Position numbers and translations under genes: made by a program. A stretch of DNA of 64,000 nucleotides from Linepithema humile. Its lineage: Eukaryota > Arthropoda > Insecta > Hymenoptera > Formicidae. Positions 22,646 through 34,212 of this stretch are shown here, piece by piece (position 1 is the first letter of the stretch; every line of letters starts with the position of its first letter). The notes beneath the pieces were generated by a model. It did no database searches. It was not told the DNA's origin and saw only the letters and a list, made by a program, of their open reading frames with translations. The stretch lies in contig NW_027124986.1 of assembly GCF_040581485.1 (NCBI RefSeq), forward strand, positions 434,001 to 498,000, written 5' to 3'.

Positions 22646-25219
22646 ATGTTAGGACTTCTTGAACTATTATACGGATTCATCGCCTTCTTCCTTGCGCTTT
22701 ATTATTATTACAAGATAAAATTTAATTTCTGGAAGAAGCGTGGTGTACCCGGGCCCGAACCCATACTATTCTTCGGCACTATGAAGGATGTCATATTACA
22801 GAGAATGAGTAGAAAAGATTATCACAAAAAGATATACAATACGTATAAAAGTGAGCCGTTGATAGGATTTTTCGACCAAACGGTGCCGATTTTAATGGTC
22901 AACAATCCTGAATTGATCAAGGATGTCTTAATTACAGACAGTGCAATATTTTCAAGGCGAGGCTTTAATTATTCTAAAAAGGTACGTAAAGTGTTTACAA
23001 TTATAATTTTTATTTACTAGCTATTACTTGTTTATTTTTTTATTAAATCTCTTAAATATTAAATTGGAAATGTAATATTAAAAAATAGTTTTCATCGCTA
23101 AAAAATTTCTTAAAAAATTTAAAAAATTTAATTTGAACCATATAGAGCCATATAATCCTAGTAAGTCAAATGTTCAAATGCAATCAAATTTACTGTCAAT
23201 TAATATTCTAATACGGCAGATTAAGAACATATTGGACAAAAATAATTCTACATATTCTCTTAGATATTATAAAAACTACAAGATTCTTAACTATAATATT
23301 GTTATCATTTAAAATCTAAACATATTTATTATAGGCGGAACCGTTAGACCATCAAATTTTCTACATGAATACAGACGAAGTGCAACCCATAAGAGCAAAA
23401 GTGTCGCCCATATTTACACCAAGCAAACTTAAGAGTATGGTTCCTTTGTTACTGCAACGCTCGGAGATTTTTAAGGATTGGTTGGACACACTGTTATTGC
23501 AAAATGAGCAAATAAATTATAGCCAAGTGACGGCAAAATATACCGCTGACTTGAGTGCTACCTGCCTGTTTGGTTATGATATGCAGACTTTAAGAAATGG
23601 CGAAAGTAAAGTTTTACAATATATTAAAAAGAGGATGAACGCTAATAAATTGAAAACAATGTTGACAGATTTGCTACCAAATATAGTAATATACAACAAA
23701 TTATACGATTTATTCGGTTATTATATGTTTAACAATGCGGAAGATTTGCAATTTTTTACCGAATTAGTCAAAGATATTGACGGTTACAGAAAAAAATATG
23801 GTATTGTTAGGCACGATATTACCGATGCCGTTATGGGACTCCAAGAAAACGGAAAGTTGATTAAACCAGGTATAAAAGCTTCTTACAATTCTTAAAATTT
23901 TCAGAGAAATAATGAAAGGTTGACAAAAATACTCTTATTTATTAAACATTGATGCTGTAAGTATAAATATTTAACATACATTTTTTCGCACTTTTTTCTA
24001 TAGAAAGTACAAATAACTTTATTGCTGCAAATATGTTCACATTTTTCTTTGGCGCATATGAAACATCTTCCGTAACGATGACTCACACAATGTATGAATT
24101 GGCTGTAAATCAGTCGATCCAGGACAGACTCCGCAAAGAAATCAAACGTGTACGCGCAGCCAATAACAGAAATAAAGCAGAAGAAATAACATATGATGAT
24201 ATAAACACAATGTCTTACTTGGACGCAGTATTTAAAGGTAAATTCGATTATTATCTGAGAATTATTCGGTAAAAAAAAACAAATATGGCAAACTTAAAAA
24301 CTGTCTAATAAATAATAAATATCTTATTTTACAAATATTTACTTATTAAATCATAATCTTGTTTATTTTTAGCTGTTTGATCTTAATAATAACTAACATA
24401 ACTTCTATTTTGTTTTTAACAATAAGAAATCTACTTAAAATTTTATTATCATTATCTTCAGACATTCTTTTCTATAAAAAAAGTGTCAACATTATTTACT
24501 AACAGTTAACTTTTTCCAAATTACTTAACATTGGTCAATTATTTAATAAATTGGTAGCTACATTTACTAAACAAAAAAGAACCAACACACAAAATAGACA
24601 CTTAACATATGCAAAAAAATTTACAGTTAAGAGATAAGGAAAAAAGAAGTTGGACTTCGGTTATAATTATGAATGATTTCCAGAAACGTTGCGAAAGTAT
24701 CCGCTAATAGAACTATTAAAGAGACAGGCTTCATCGGCCTACACTTTTAGAAATTCTGAAGTCACTATTCCGAAAAATCAATTAATTGGTATACCTGTCC
24801 ATGGCATTCATCATAACCCAGAAATATATCCAAATCCAGAAGTTTACGATCCTGAAAGATTCATGGATGAAGCGGCCAAATCAAGACCTTTAATGTATTT
24901 TCTACCCTTCGGACATGGTCCAAGAAATTGTATTGGTATGTAAAAGCAATATTTAGTTATTTCAAGAAACAGAATATTGTTGATTATTGTAATAATTGAA
25001 TAATCAGCAGAGAATAATATAAAAATTATTTTCTTTTTCTCTTATTAATGATATTCCGCAGGTGAACGGTTTGGCATACTGCAAACAAAAATATCGCTCA
25101 TTACTATTGTGGAAAATTACAAAATTGATACTTGTGAGAACACACGAATAGTACACAGCAAAGACATAATAGTTCAACAAACAGCATGCATGTATCTTAA
25201 ATTGACCAAGATCAATTGA
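22646..25219 (+). CDS. Cytochrome P450, CYP6-like (clan 3), complete, five exons
   Basis: Exons at 22646-22981, 23335-23869, 24004-24237, 24684-24935 and 25062-25219 join in frame to 1,515 nt (504 residues), the usual CYP6 length. It has an N-terminal membrane anchor (about 5-22) followed by the proline hinge VPGPEP. The I-helix motif is GAYET (307-311), the K-helix is ETLR (369-372), PERF is present, and the haem loop FGHGPRNCIG has its ligand Cys451. It should be an ER-bound monooxygenase using electrons from P450 reductase. CYP6 enzymes commonly oxidise xenobiotics, pheromones or hydrocarbons. One oddity is that the helix-C Trp of WxxxR is Val here (VQPIR). An upstream in-frame ATG at 22616 would add ten residues; I chose 22646 because it starts right at the anchor. 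A DIRS element begins 180 bp downstream. Confidence 0.93.
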
Positions 25220-25398
25220 TGCTTATGCGTAATCTTTATATCTTGCACTAATGTGTCAACTATTATATTTTCAAAAAGTAATGTACTTTAAACAGATATG
25301 ACAAATATAATGAGAAATTAAATATTAAAAATTTCTTATTATATATTTTTTTAATACTTTTTAAAGTACATTATTTTTAAAAATATATTATATATATT

Positions 25399-25600
25399 TA
25401 TTCCTGAATTCTCACGTCGACAAGTTATGCTTTTAATACATTATATTTATTAATAATGGTTATTATGCAATGTCTCGTCCGGATGGATAATCGTAGTAGC
25501 GTTCCGCTGCGCTATCCTCAACAGGTTTTTAACTAAATTTAAAAAAAGGCGCCGCTCTCTTACACTCAGGCGCGCCTAACTGCACTCACGAACCTTTATT
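25399..25600 (+). repeat. Left inverted terminal repeat of the DIRS element
   Basis: Contains GTCTCGTCCGGATGGATAAT, GCGCTATCCTCAACAGG and GGCGCGCCTAACTGCACTCA. All return in reverse complement at 30100-30343. Confidence 0.8.
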
Positions 25601-25686
25601 GTTTTTCTGTTGTGCGATTCCTCAACACGTTAGGCGTAGTTTCCTTTTGGTTTTTTGTTTCCTTTTTAGTTTTCAGCTTTTCAGGT

Positions 25687-26948
25687 ATGGAAAAATCGGT
25701 TTATAAGTCAAAGAAGAGGAAGAGGTCACCATCGGCAGACCGTTTGGCGGGCTTGGAGAAGAAAATGTCCCACTTACTTGATATTTTGACGCAAAGAGAG
25801 GCTAGAGCGCCCCGTCACCCCTCCCCGTCTGCGTCCGCGTCCTTTTCCCTTGTACAACAGGAGAACCAGGGGTCACGTATGGAGTCAGAATCTATCGCTC
25901 AGAGATCTGACTTGAATGATAATATTTTGGTATCCTTTGCGAGACAAGTGGGACCAACGGACCCCCAAAATTCAGATGTGTACGATATTGCTGGATCTGT
26001 ATTTGCGAAATACAGGCGGCATGACAACACAACCTTTTTTGCCCAATTATTCGGACTACCCAAATTTTTTTTTGCTATGGCAGGTAAGATCTTAGGCAAG
26101 GACGACTCGCCCCCTAGGCCATCTAAACGTGTTACGCTAGAAGACGCCTTGCCCATAATCTCCGCCTCGGAAGAAGATAATACAGATTCGCTTACCAAAC
26201 AATTGTTTGGTTCCGAGCTGGAGGGAGAGGAAATCTTACCCTAGAACGAGCTAATAACCCAGAGGTGGCGTGATCTGACCCGTAACGGGCTTCCCGCAGA
26301 TCAACGAGAGCTCTTGTTAAAAAAATACTCCCCCCCCCTCCCCCCGAGACAGTAGCTTTTCTTAAGGCCCCCACCTTGAATCAAGAGTGTAAAATAGCAC
26401 TCAAAAACAACTCCATGGTCAAGAGGGATGAATATGGAGGTAAGAACCAAGATCAGGTGGGCATAGCACTGTGCGCCTTAGGCAAAGCCATAACAGATTT
26501 CCTTAGGCCAGTTACGCAAAATTCTCTCGGCCCTGAAGCTCGCATAGCGGTCACAAAGGTCAATGAGGGAGCGAAAATTCTGGCGGACCTCTTTTATCGG
26601 CTTTCTCTGACTAGAAGGGCGCAGGTCACACCCGCCCTTAATTTGATCGCTAAAAATACAGCGGATGCTATTCCAGCTGACGATCTCCTTTTTGGTTCTT
26701 CTTTCGGAGAACAGATAAAGAAAGCGGCCTCTATAGAAAAATCATCCAAGGATATCATTAAAACGCCGCTAGCAATATCTCGGAGGGTTCAGCAGCCGAT
26801 CAAACAACCGACGGAGGTAGCCCCCGTTAAATTGGGAAATGCCCGCGCCTCTGTGAGATACCCGAGATCGGCGACGAGGAGAACAGGGGCGGCGAACAAC
26901 AATCACCGGTCATCATATCGCTCCAGGTCCCAGTCGAGGAGACACTAG
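25687..26948 (+). pseudogene. DIRS gag-like ORF, interrupted
   Basis: The ATG at 25687 begins a basic N-terminus (MEKSVYKSKKRKRSPSADR), then a coiled segment and a gag-like region. A TAG ends this reading at 26242-26244. The protein resumes in another frame after a C-rich run near 26330-26345 and continues to 26948, ending in an Arg/Ser-rich, nucleic-acid-binding tail (SYRSRSQSRRH). The two halves lie in the order expected of one protein. Confidence 0.7.
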
Positions 26949-26966
26949 GCCAGGAGGAGGTAAATA

Positions 26967-28860
26967 TTGCCGGCAGGTATTTTTTTTCCCGGTGGAAGGA
27001 AATTACATCAGACCAGAAAATCCTACAGACCATTGCTGGCTATAGGCTACCGTTCACACAACACCCGCCTTCTCAGGTTAATGATCCTCCTATCCACCTA
27101 TCTAAGTTTGAGGAGCAAATTTGCTCCCAGGAAATTTCTCGACTTCTCGTTAGAGGAGCAATCGAGATTGTGACGGAATGCAAGGACCAATTCTTTTCTC
27201 CATATTTTGTTATTAAGAAATTATCGGGAGGTTGGAGATTTATTCTCAATTTAAAACGTCTCAATTAATTTATTTTAGCTCCGCATTTTAAACTAGAGGA
27301 CTGGAAAATGGTAATTCGCCTCCTCTCCGCAGATGATTTTTTGGCCTTAATTGATTTGGAGGATGCATACCTCCTTTTATCTATTCACCAGGATGATAGA
27401 AAATTTCTGCGATTTCGTTTCCAGAATCAACTCTTCCAGTTTAGAGCCCTACTTTTTGGACTAGCTTCAGCCCCGTATATCTTCACAAAGATCTTAAAAC
27501 CAGTCTTATATTCTTTTAGGAAAGAGGGTTTTTTTCGGTGGTTTACTTGGACGACTTTCTTCTCATCGCACCCACATATGATCAATGTGCAGAAAATGTC
27601 ACTACAACGATGAACCTGTTATCCTCTCTAGGCTTTATTATTAACAGACGTAAGAGTGTACTCACGCCGACGAACTCTTGCCGATTTTTGGGTTTTATTT
27701 TTGATACCCAATATTTTGCGGTCTCGATTCCGCCCGACAAAAGAGATAATCTTCTACAGATGACTCTTACCATGTTAAGTAAAAGCAGCTGCAAGATTCG
27801 TTTTTTGGCAAGTTATATTGGTTCTCTGATATCTGTTTGCCCGGCTGTACAGTATGGTATGCTGCATACCAAAATCCTAGAGAGAGAAAAGTTTCTAGCT
27901 CTTGAAGCAACAAACGATAATTTTGAAGCCCAGATGCCTCTCCCAGCTTCGCTCAGAGAGGATCTTTTATGGTGGAAGGCTGTTTTAAAAAACAAGTCAC
28001 AACGCAATTATATTCGATCAGGTCGTTTCGATATTGAGATTTTCTCTGATGCTTCCTTAACAGGATGGGGAGCCGCGTCTGGTGGAGCTCGGACTCATGG
28101 ATTTTGGTCACCAGAGGACAAACAACATCATATTAATTATTTGGAACTTTTAGCTACATTTCACGCACTGAGATGCTTTGCCTCTCACTTACAAGGATCT
28201 AACATTCTTTTAAGGGTAGATAATTCCACGGCTCTTTCGTATATTAATCGTATGGGTTCGGTCAAATTCCCCATTTTATCCGAACTTGCCCGTAAAATCT
28301 GGTATTGGTGCGCAAAGCGAGATATATTTATATATGCCTTATATATCTCTTCGGTTCAGAATATTGAGGCAGACACTGAATCACGAGTTGTGTCGGAAGA
28401 AACAGAGTGGGCTCTTGGACAGGAGTATTTTGACAGAATTAACTGTTATTTTGGTCGTTTCGATATTGACTTGTTCGCTACATCGATTAACAGTAAGTGC
28501 CAACGTTTTGTCTCTTGGCATCCGGATCCTTTAGCACAAGCAGTTGATGCGTTTTCATTAAATTGGAGCAAATTTTATTTTTATGCATTCTCCCCTTTCA
28601 TTTTGATTTTCAAGGTCTTACGGAAGATCATTACTGATAAGGCTGAAGGGGTTGTCGTTGTTCCTTGGTGGCCAGCCCAGCCATGGTTTCCTTTATTCAA
28701 TCAACTTATAGTCAACCAACCAATCCAATTTGAACCGGACATTAACATGTTATCATCTCCTTTCAGAGACGTTCACCCAGCTTGGAACAGGATTTCCCTG
28801 GTAGCCGCGAAATTATCCGGCAAGTCTTTTTGCTCAAGGGGACACCGTTCTCAGCACTGA
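26967..28860 (+). pseudogene. DIRS reverse transcriptase/RNase H
   Basis: An upstream part reads YFVIKKLSGGWRFILNLKRLN, then hits TAA at 27266-27268. It continues with the palm motif region DLEDAYLLLSIHQ and LLFGLASAPYIFTK. A frameshift at the T-run near 27528-27535 separates it from the next stretch, which holds the catalytic YLDD (from about 27541) and the RNase H domain (FSDASLTGWGA, ELLATFHALRCF, VDNSTALSYIN). The reverse transcriptase copies the element RNA in the cytoplasm or nucleus. As read here it is broken at least twice. Confidence 0.82.
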
Positions 28861-29778
28861 CTGCAACGCTTGCATCAGTTTTGGACGCTATAATAGCGCA
28901 ATATTCAAAACCCCTTAGATTATGGTGGTTTTTCTGTAAACAGAAGGGGATCAGCTGCTTTGCCCCGTCGGTTTTTGTTTTTCTAGATTTCTTATCCGCT
29001 TTCTTTTCGGAGGTAGGCTCTTATGCTACCTTAAATACATATCGTTCAGCCATATCTCTTATTTCTTCGGAAGAGATAGGGTCTCACCCTTTAATAACGA
29101 AATTTTTCAAGGGTGTCGCAACTTTAAAACCACAACGCCCTCGTTATGATTTCATCTGGGATCCATCTCCAGTGATTGATCATTTGGCCACTTTATATCC
29201 ACATGGAAATCTTTCGCTGGAACAGATATCGAGGAAGTTGGTTGTTAACCAACACTCCTTGCTCTCACAACGGCTCAAAGAATGCAAACGCTTGCAGCTA
29301 TTCAATTATCGAACGTTATCATATCAGATTCCATAATCATAAAAATCCCGGCGAAGCTTAAAACTTCCGGCGTTGGGAAAGTTCAGCCTTTACTCGCATT
29401 CAAACCCTTCCTGGACAAACCAGAACTCTGTATTGTTTCCTTAATAAAACTTTATTTTCAAGTTACTTGCGATCTCCGTCAGAGGGGCTGCGACTCTTTT
29501 TTTTTATCTTTTTTCGTGTGCCACACAATTCAGTCTCTTCCCAGACACTAGGTCGTTGGGTCAAGACAGAACTAGACGCAGCGGGAGTGGACATAAGTAT
29601 TTTTTCAGCACATTCTACTCGCCATGCTTCAACATCTCTCGCGGCAAGTAGGGGCATTAGCTTAGATGAAATCAGACGGACTAGTTGGAGCAGGTCCTCG
29701 GATGTTTTTGCTCGATTTTATAATCGACCAATAATTACGGACTCATCTTTTCAGGCTAAGATCCTGAATATTTCATAA
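28782..29778 (+). pseudogene. DIRS tyrosine recombinase
   Basis: Overlaps the end of the RT frame. The N-terminal core-binding part (TLNTYRSAISLIS) is followed by a frameshift near 29250. The middle, with the Arg-containing AQRMQTL region and KIPAKLKTSGVGK, lies in another frame, and a second shift occurs near the T-runs at 29500-29515. The C-terminal catalytic part has the HSTRH box and ends FARFYNRP, where Tyr is the expected nucleophile. In intact elements it integrates circular cDNA by recombination. This copy is broken. Confidence 0.8.
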
Positions 29779-29917
29779 GGCTATATACTAGTTCTCGTAA
29801 AAAAAAAAAAAAGAAATATAGTTTGTGTTTCGGACTTACACATGTATGTTGGGTCATATGTTCATTTATAATAAAATAGACAAGAAGTTCAAAAGGCAAA
29901 TAAAGTTGTACTTTATT

Positions 29918-30070
29918 TACTTTTAACTCCATTACAAATCTGAGCTTTAAACATCTACGATTATCCATCCGGACGAGACATTGCATAATTGATTAATTAA
30001 ACGAACTTACGTGAAGTTCGATTACAATTATGCTGTTTCGTCCGGATGGAGAGTCCCTCCCACCCACACC
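29918..30070 (+). repeat. Internal complementary region of the DIRS element
   Basis: Repeats parts of both termini, including ATTATCCATCCGGACGAGAC and its complement around GTTTCGTCCGGATGGA, next to the right terminal repeat. In DIRS elements such a region serves as a splint for making circular cDNA. Confidence 0.65.
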
Positions 30071-30089
30071 ATATATTTCAGATTTGTTT

Positions 30090-30343
30090 GCTTTGAACTA
30101 ATGAAGGCTCGTGAGTGCAGTTAGGCGCGCCTGAGTGTAACAGAGCGGCGCCTTTTTTAAATTTAGTTAAAAACCTGTTGAGGATAGCGCAGCGGAACGC
30201 TACTACGATTATCCATCCGGACGAGACAGCATAATTGTAATCGAACTTCACGTAAGTTCGTTTAATTAATCAATTATATGCTATTATTAATAAATATAAT
30301 GTATTAAAAGCGTAACTTGTCGACGTGAGAATTCAGGAATAAA
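30090..30343 (+). repeat. Right inverted terminal repeat of the DIRS element
   Basis: The complement of 25399-25600. It ends GTGAGAATTCAGGAATAA, matching the mirrored start TTATTCCTGAATTCTCAC at 25399, plus a short insertion around 30230-30275. Confidence 0.8.
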
Positions 30344-30579
30344 TCATGTCTAATTGGCTGCGTAAAAAGCAGCGTTACTATGTCAATTAATACAAATTTT
30401 ATGTAGTATTTTATAAGCTATTATATCATGATAACATAATTATATAATATTATTATTAATATCACTAAAATAATAATAAAGTATTAAAATTTCTGCCGTA
30501 CACTTAATTAATTATTAATTCCGCTACATGCCAAAAATAATGTTTGCAATCAATGAGATAAACCTCTATTGTTTAAAAT
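30344..30579. other. AT-rich spacer
   Basis: Nothing recognised between the DIRS element and the gene fragment to the right. Confidence 0.3.
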
Positions 30580-30778
30580 CTAAGCGATAAGAAATATATA
30601 TTTGATAAGTACATTCGGTAAGATACATTCAAAAAATTTAATATAAGAATGAAGGATCAATATTCCAAATTTGAGTTTTGAGGGATTTTTTAATCTACGT
30701 TCTAAATTTTTTAAGCTAATCATTTCAATAATTTTAGCTCCACAAATATAACATTGCGCACTGGATGTTTCAGTCAAA
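30580..30778 (-). pseudogene. Fragment of a repeated insect gene with a CYICGA motif
   Basis: The minus strand reads ALTETSSAQCYICGAKIIEM followed by KLKFGILILHSYIKFFECIL, then drifts into non-coding sequence and stops at 30580. I recognise this pattern, a CxxCGA pair followed by a (Y/F)G.S.LH.WIR.FEC-like helix, from multicopy uncharacterised proteins in insect genomes that behave like transposon genes. This is from memory and was not searched. The LINE 3' tail abuts it at about 30779. No upstream part was found on the far side of the LINE. Confidence 0.5.
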
Positions 30779-30881
30779 GCGTTATTATTATTATTATATC
30801 GTAACGGGGGGGCGTTCCTCTTTCGAAGCGCCGCCCGCGGCACCCAGACATTGTCCATTGTGCCTCCCCTTATAAACTTAC

Positions 30882-33800
30882 TCATGAGAGACTTGTTTTT
30901 CTCCAAAAGAGAATCAAATCCCTCACTGACAGCTCCCTGATCTGCTCGGGCCCAAGTAGTGCTGAGCCCAGCATCCTGTGTCTCAACCCTGCATGTGCAG
31001 GACAGTCGCTGAGTACGTGAAGGCTTGTTTCCTCGTCGTCTCCACATGCCCTGCACCTGGATGTATCGCTACGTCCAAGCTTGTACATGTGGTAGTTTAA
31101 GGTGCCATGACCCGTCAGTATGTGTACCGCTGTCCTGGCATCTCTTCTACTTAAAGCCCTTATGCTCCAAGCCAGTTCCTCATTAGGAGTATCTCCCATT
31201 AGAGCTTTAGCCTGTCTGCATTTGGACTCAGATTCCACTCTCCAGTGTCTTAGATGTTCTCTGCGGAGCCATTCTTTGATCCTCCCCTTTCCTAGACAAA
31301 AGGGGATTCCCAGAGCCGGCCCCGGTCCTATCATCGTTTTCTCTGAACCCGCTTTTGCCAGCTGGTCCGCACATTCATTACCCTGGATGCCCGAGTGACC
31401 AGGCACCCATGTAATGGTGACTTCTTTCTCTCTCGCCATTTCGTTCAGAACGCCTCTGCACTCCTGAACCAACCGCGACGTTATTGTCGGAGCCCCCAGC
31501 GCCTTGATGGCTGCCTGGCTGTCCGTACAAATTCTGATGTGCTCTCCCGCTTCTACCCTACTCCGTACGGTCTGAGCACAGCTTAGGATAGCCACAATCT
31601 CCGCTTGGAATACCGTGGCATAACTGTCGAGAGAAATGCTCTCCTTCCATCCTTCTCGACTGCCAAAGAAGCCGGTTCCGGAGCCCGTGTCCGTCTTGGA
31701 GCCGTCCGTATACCAGACATCTCCTCCACGCACTCGAGCCCCTAAGTTTCCACCTTCCTTTTCCCACTCCTCCGGCCTCGGTATATGCACTTTGAAGCGC
31801 CTATCAGAAGCCTGAATAATAGGTATTCTGTCCTGTCGCATCTCGAATATCGGATCCAGCAGAACGTTTTCCGGCAGCCTCGTATGCTGGGCTCCCTTCT
31901 TCCATTTTAGTTTGCATCTTAGACGGTATGTCGCCACTGCTGCCGCAGCCATTACCACCTGATGAAATGGTTCGATGCCGAACATTACGCCCATCGCCGC
32001 CACTGGTGTCGTAACAATAGCACCCAGGGCCCCTCTCAAAATCAGAGCCCTGACATGCTCCAGCGCAACTTTGGCTGTTTTCTTTTGCACCCTAGTCCAC
32101 CATACTACGGCTGCGTATGTGAGTCTGGGGCGAAATATGGCTGTGTAAATCCAGTGTATCATACTCGGTTTCAAACCCCAAGTCTGGCCAAAGGTCCTTC
32201 TGCACATCCAAAAATACTGGCACAAGCTTTTGCACCGGTTACGAAGGTGCTCCTCCCAAAGCAGTTTCCTATCCAGGATAACTCCCAAATATTTCACTGA
32301 TTCGGTCGGAACTAACCTTACTCCTCCAAGAGTGGGTCCTACAATGGTGCCCACTTTGTATTTGCGAGTGAAGACAGTAAGACCGGTTTTTAGTGGATTC
32401 ACCGCCAAACCCGTCCTCTGACACCACTTTTCTACAACTTTCAGTGCCCCCTGCATGAGCTCTAGAAGCGTCTCTAGAAAAGGGCCTCGCACAAGTATTG
32501 CCACGTCGTCCGCGTAGCCTTGTGCAGTGAAGCCTCTATCGTCCAGTGCCTTTAATAAACCGTCTGCTACCAGGCACCATAAAAGTGGGGAAAGTACTCC
32601 GCCCTGCGGGCAGCCTTTTCCCACCCACCCACAGACTTTCGCAGTTCCCAGCGAGGTCATCACACGCCTCCCTAGCATGCCCCAGATCCACTCGACGAGC
32701 TTCATCGGGACACCCCTTCTGGCGGCTTCCTCACACACTACCTCGTGCGGTGTGTTGTTAAAGGCGCCCTCTATGTCCAAGAAAGCACCCACTGCGTAGC
32801 CCTTCCTTTCCAGCTGCTCCTCAATAAACGCTACCGTCTGATGTAGAGCAGTCTCGGTGGAATAGCCCGAACGATACGCGTGCTGATTTTTGTAGAGAGG
32901 GTGACTCCACAGTGTTGTCTCCCTCAGATACGCGTCCACCAGTTTCTCCAATGTCTTAAGGAAAAACAATGTTAGGCTAATTGGCCTGAAATCCTTTGCC
33001 TTGGTGTAGCTCGTTCTTCCCGCTTTCGGGATGAAAACTACCCTGGCCAGTTTTCATGCGCTGGGTGTGTAGCCTATCGCGATACAAGCCCTTAAGGTTC
33101 GGGTCAGTGGGCCCACGATCTGTTCCAGTCCCTCTTGTAGAAGAGCCGGAAAGACGCCATCTGGTCCCGCTGACTTGTAGGGCTTAAAGGTGTTAATTGC
33201 CCATTTGACCTTCTCGGGCATGACAATCTTGGCCGCCATTCGCCAGTCTGCTTGTCGGGCTCTTCTGAGTGAGCCCGGCTCCTTATATGCAAGTAGCTCT
33301 CCCGGCTCCCTATGGAAGTCCGGAAAGCTCACTTCCAGTAGATGCTCCAGACATCGCTCTCCAGTCACCACCGTCCCATCAGGGAGTGTGATGGCTTCCA
33401 GAGACGCATCCGGGTTCCTAGCGAGGATCCTGCAGATTCTTGCCGTTTCAGGCATTCCCTCGGGCACTTCCTCGCAAAACTTCCTCCAGCTCTCCAGTTT
33501 CGCCCTAACCACAGTGCCCTCCTAGAGAGCTCCCAGTCGGATTGGCGGCCCGTGTTCCTAGCTCTGTTCCAGGCCCTACGAGCCGCCACTCTGAGACCCT
33601 GCAGTCCAGGGGTCCACCAGAAAGTTCCTTTACTATTTGTAACCGCCCTTTCGGAGCAATTACTTTCGTAGAAGTTTACCAGAGACCTCTGCAAGTAGTC
33701 CACACAGGTCTCCAGTTTATCCTCTGTCCCGTGCCTCTTAGGGAAGTCTTTGAGACTGCTGGCCAGGTCTTCCCTATAGGAATCCCACTTGGTTTTCTTC

Positions 33801-34208
33801 GGGTTCCTGAATTTGACCTCCTTCCCCCTAGTTTTAGCTATCCTGAAAGTGATCTGCCTATGGTCAGAGAGCGAGGGCTCCGTCGAGACCCTCCACTCCA
33901 CTACCTCCTGTATCAACTGCCTGGAAATTCACTTCTACAGCCGCAACGTCTTTGGAACACAGGTGAGGTATCAGCTGGGTTTCCATACCCTTGACGGCCA
34001 CGCAGGCCCTGAGCCGATCCACTGATGGGGCCCTAAAGAGCCTACCGCAGGCCGCCAAGCCCCTGATGCAACCCCGGATTACCCAGGGTTCTTGCATCAG
34101 TGATATGCATGTTTGCCTCCCAGCTTGTTGCCTGGCCAGAACAGCCAAAGCCCCTTTGCTGTGATGCAGATTAATCTGGGTGAAGGCCACCCCTCTCAAT
34201 CCCGCCAT
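30882..34208 (-). pseudogene. LINE ORF2: endonuclease, reverse transcriptase, RNase H
   Basis: The ATG at 34208 starts the endonuclease (QINLHHSKGA..., MQEPWV). The central catalytic part is deleted near 33900; its end resumes with SLSDHRQITFRI in another frame. A further shift occurs near 33515. From 33512 the frame is open except for a Trp-like position turned into TGA at about 33054, just before RVVFIPKAGRT. The RT has FLDIEGAFNN, GCPQGGVLSPLLW and the catalytic GYADD. The RNase H has WYTDGSKTD, CTDSQAAIKAL and WVPGHSGIQGNECAD. A cysteine cluster (CRACGDDEETSLHVLSDC) follows near the end. The long open part of 695 codons (30882-32969) suggests fairly recent activity. Confidence 0.88.
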
Positions 34209-34212
34209 TTAA

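Larger units (their letters stand above)
25399..30343 (+). mobile_element. DIRS-type retrotransposon, decayed
   Basis: The element runs between inverted terminal repeats. The left one is 25399-25600 and the right one about 30090-30343; they share TGCACTCACGA and ATTCCTGAATTCTCACGTCG in inverse orientation. The order is gag, reverse transcriptase with RNase H, tyrosine recombinase, and an internal complementary region. Inverted termini, an internal region repeating the termini and a tyrosine recombinase in place of an integrase define the DIRS group. All three coding regions carry stops or frameshifts, so the copy should be inactive. It was inserted just downstream of the P450 gene. Confidence 0.88.
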
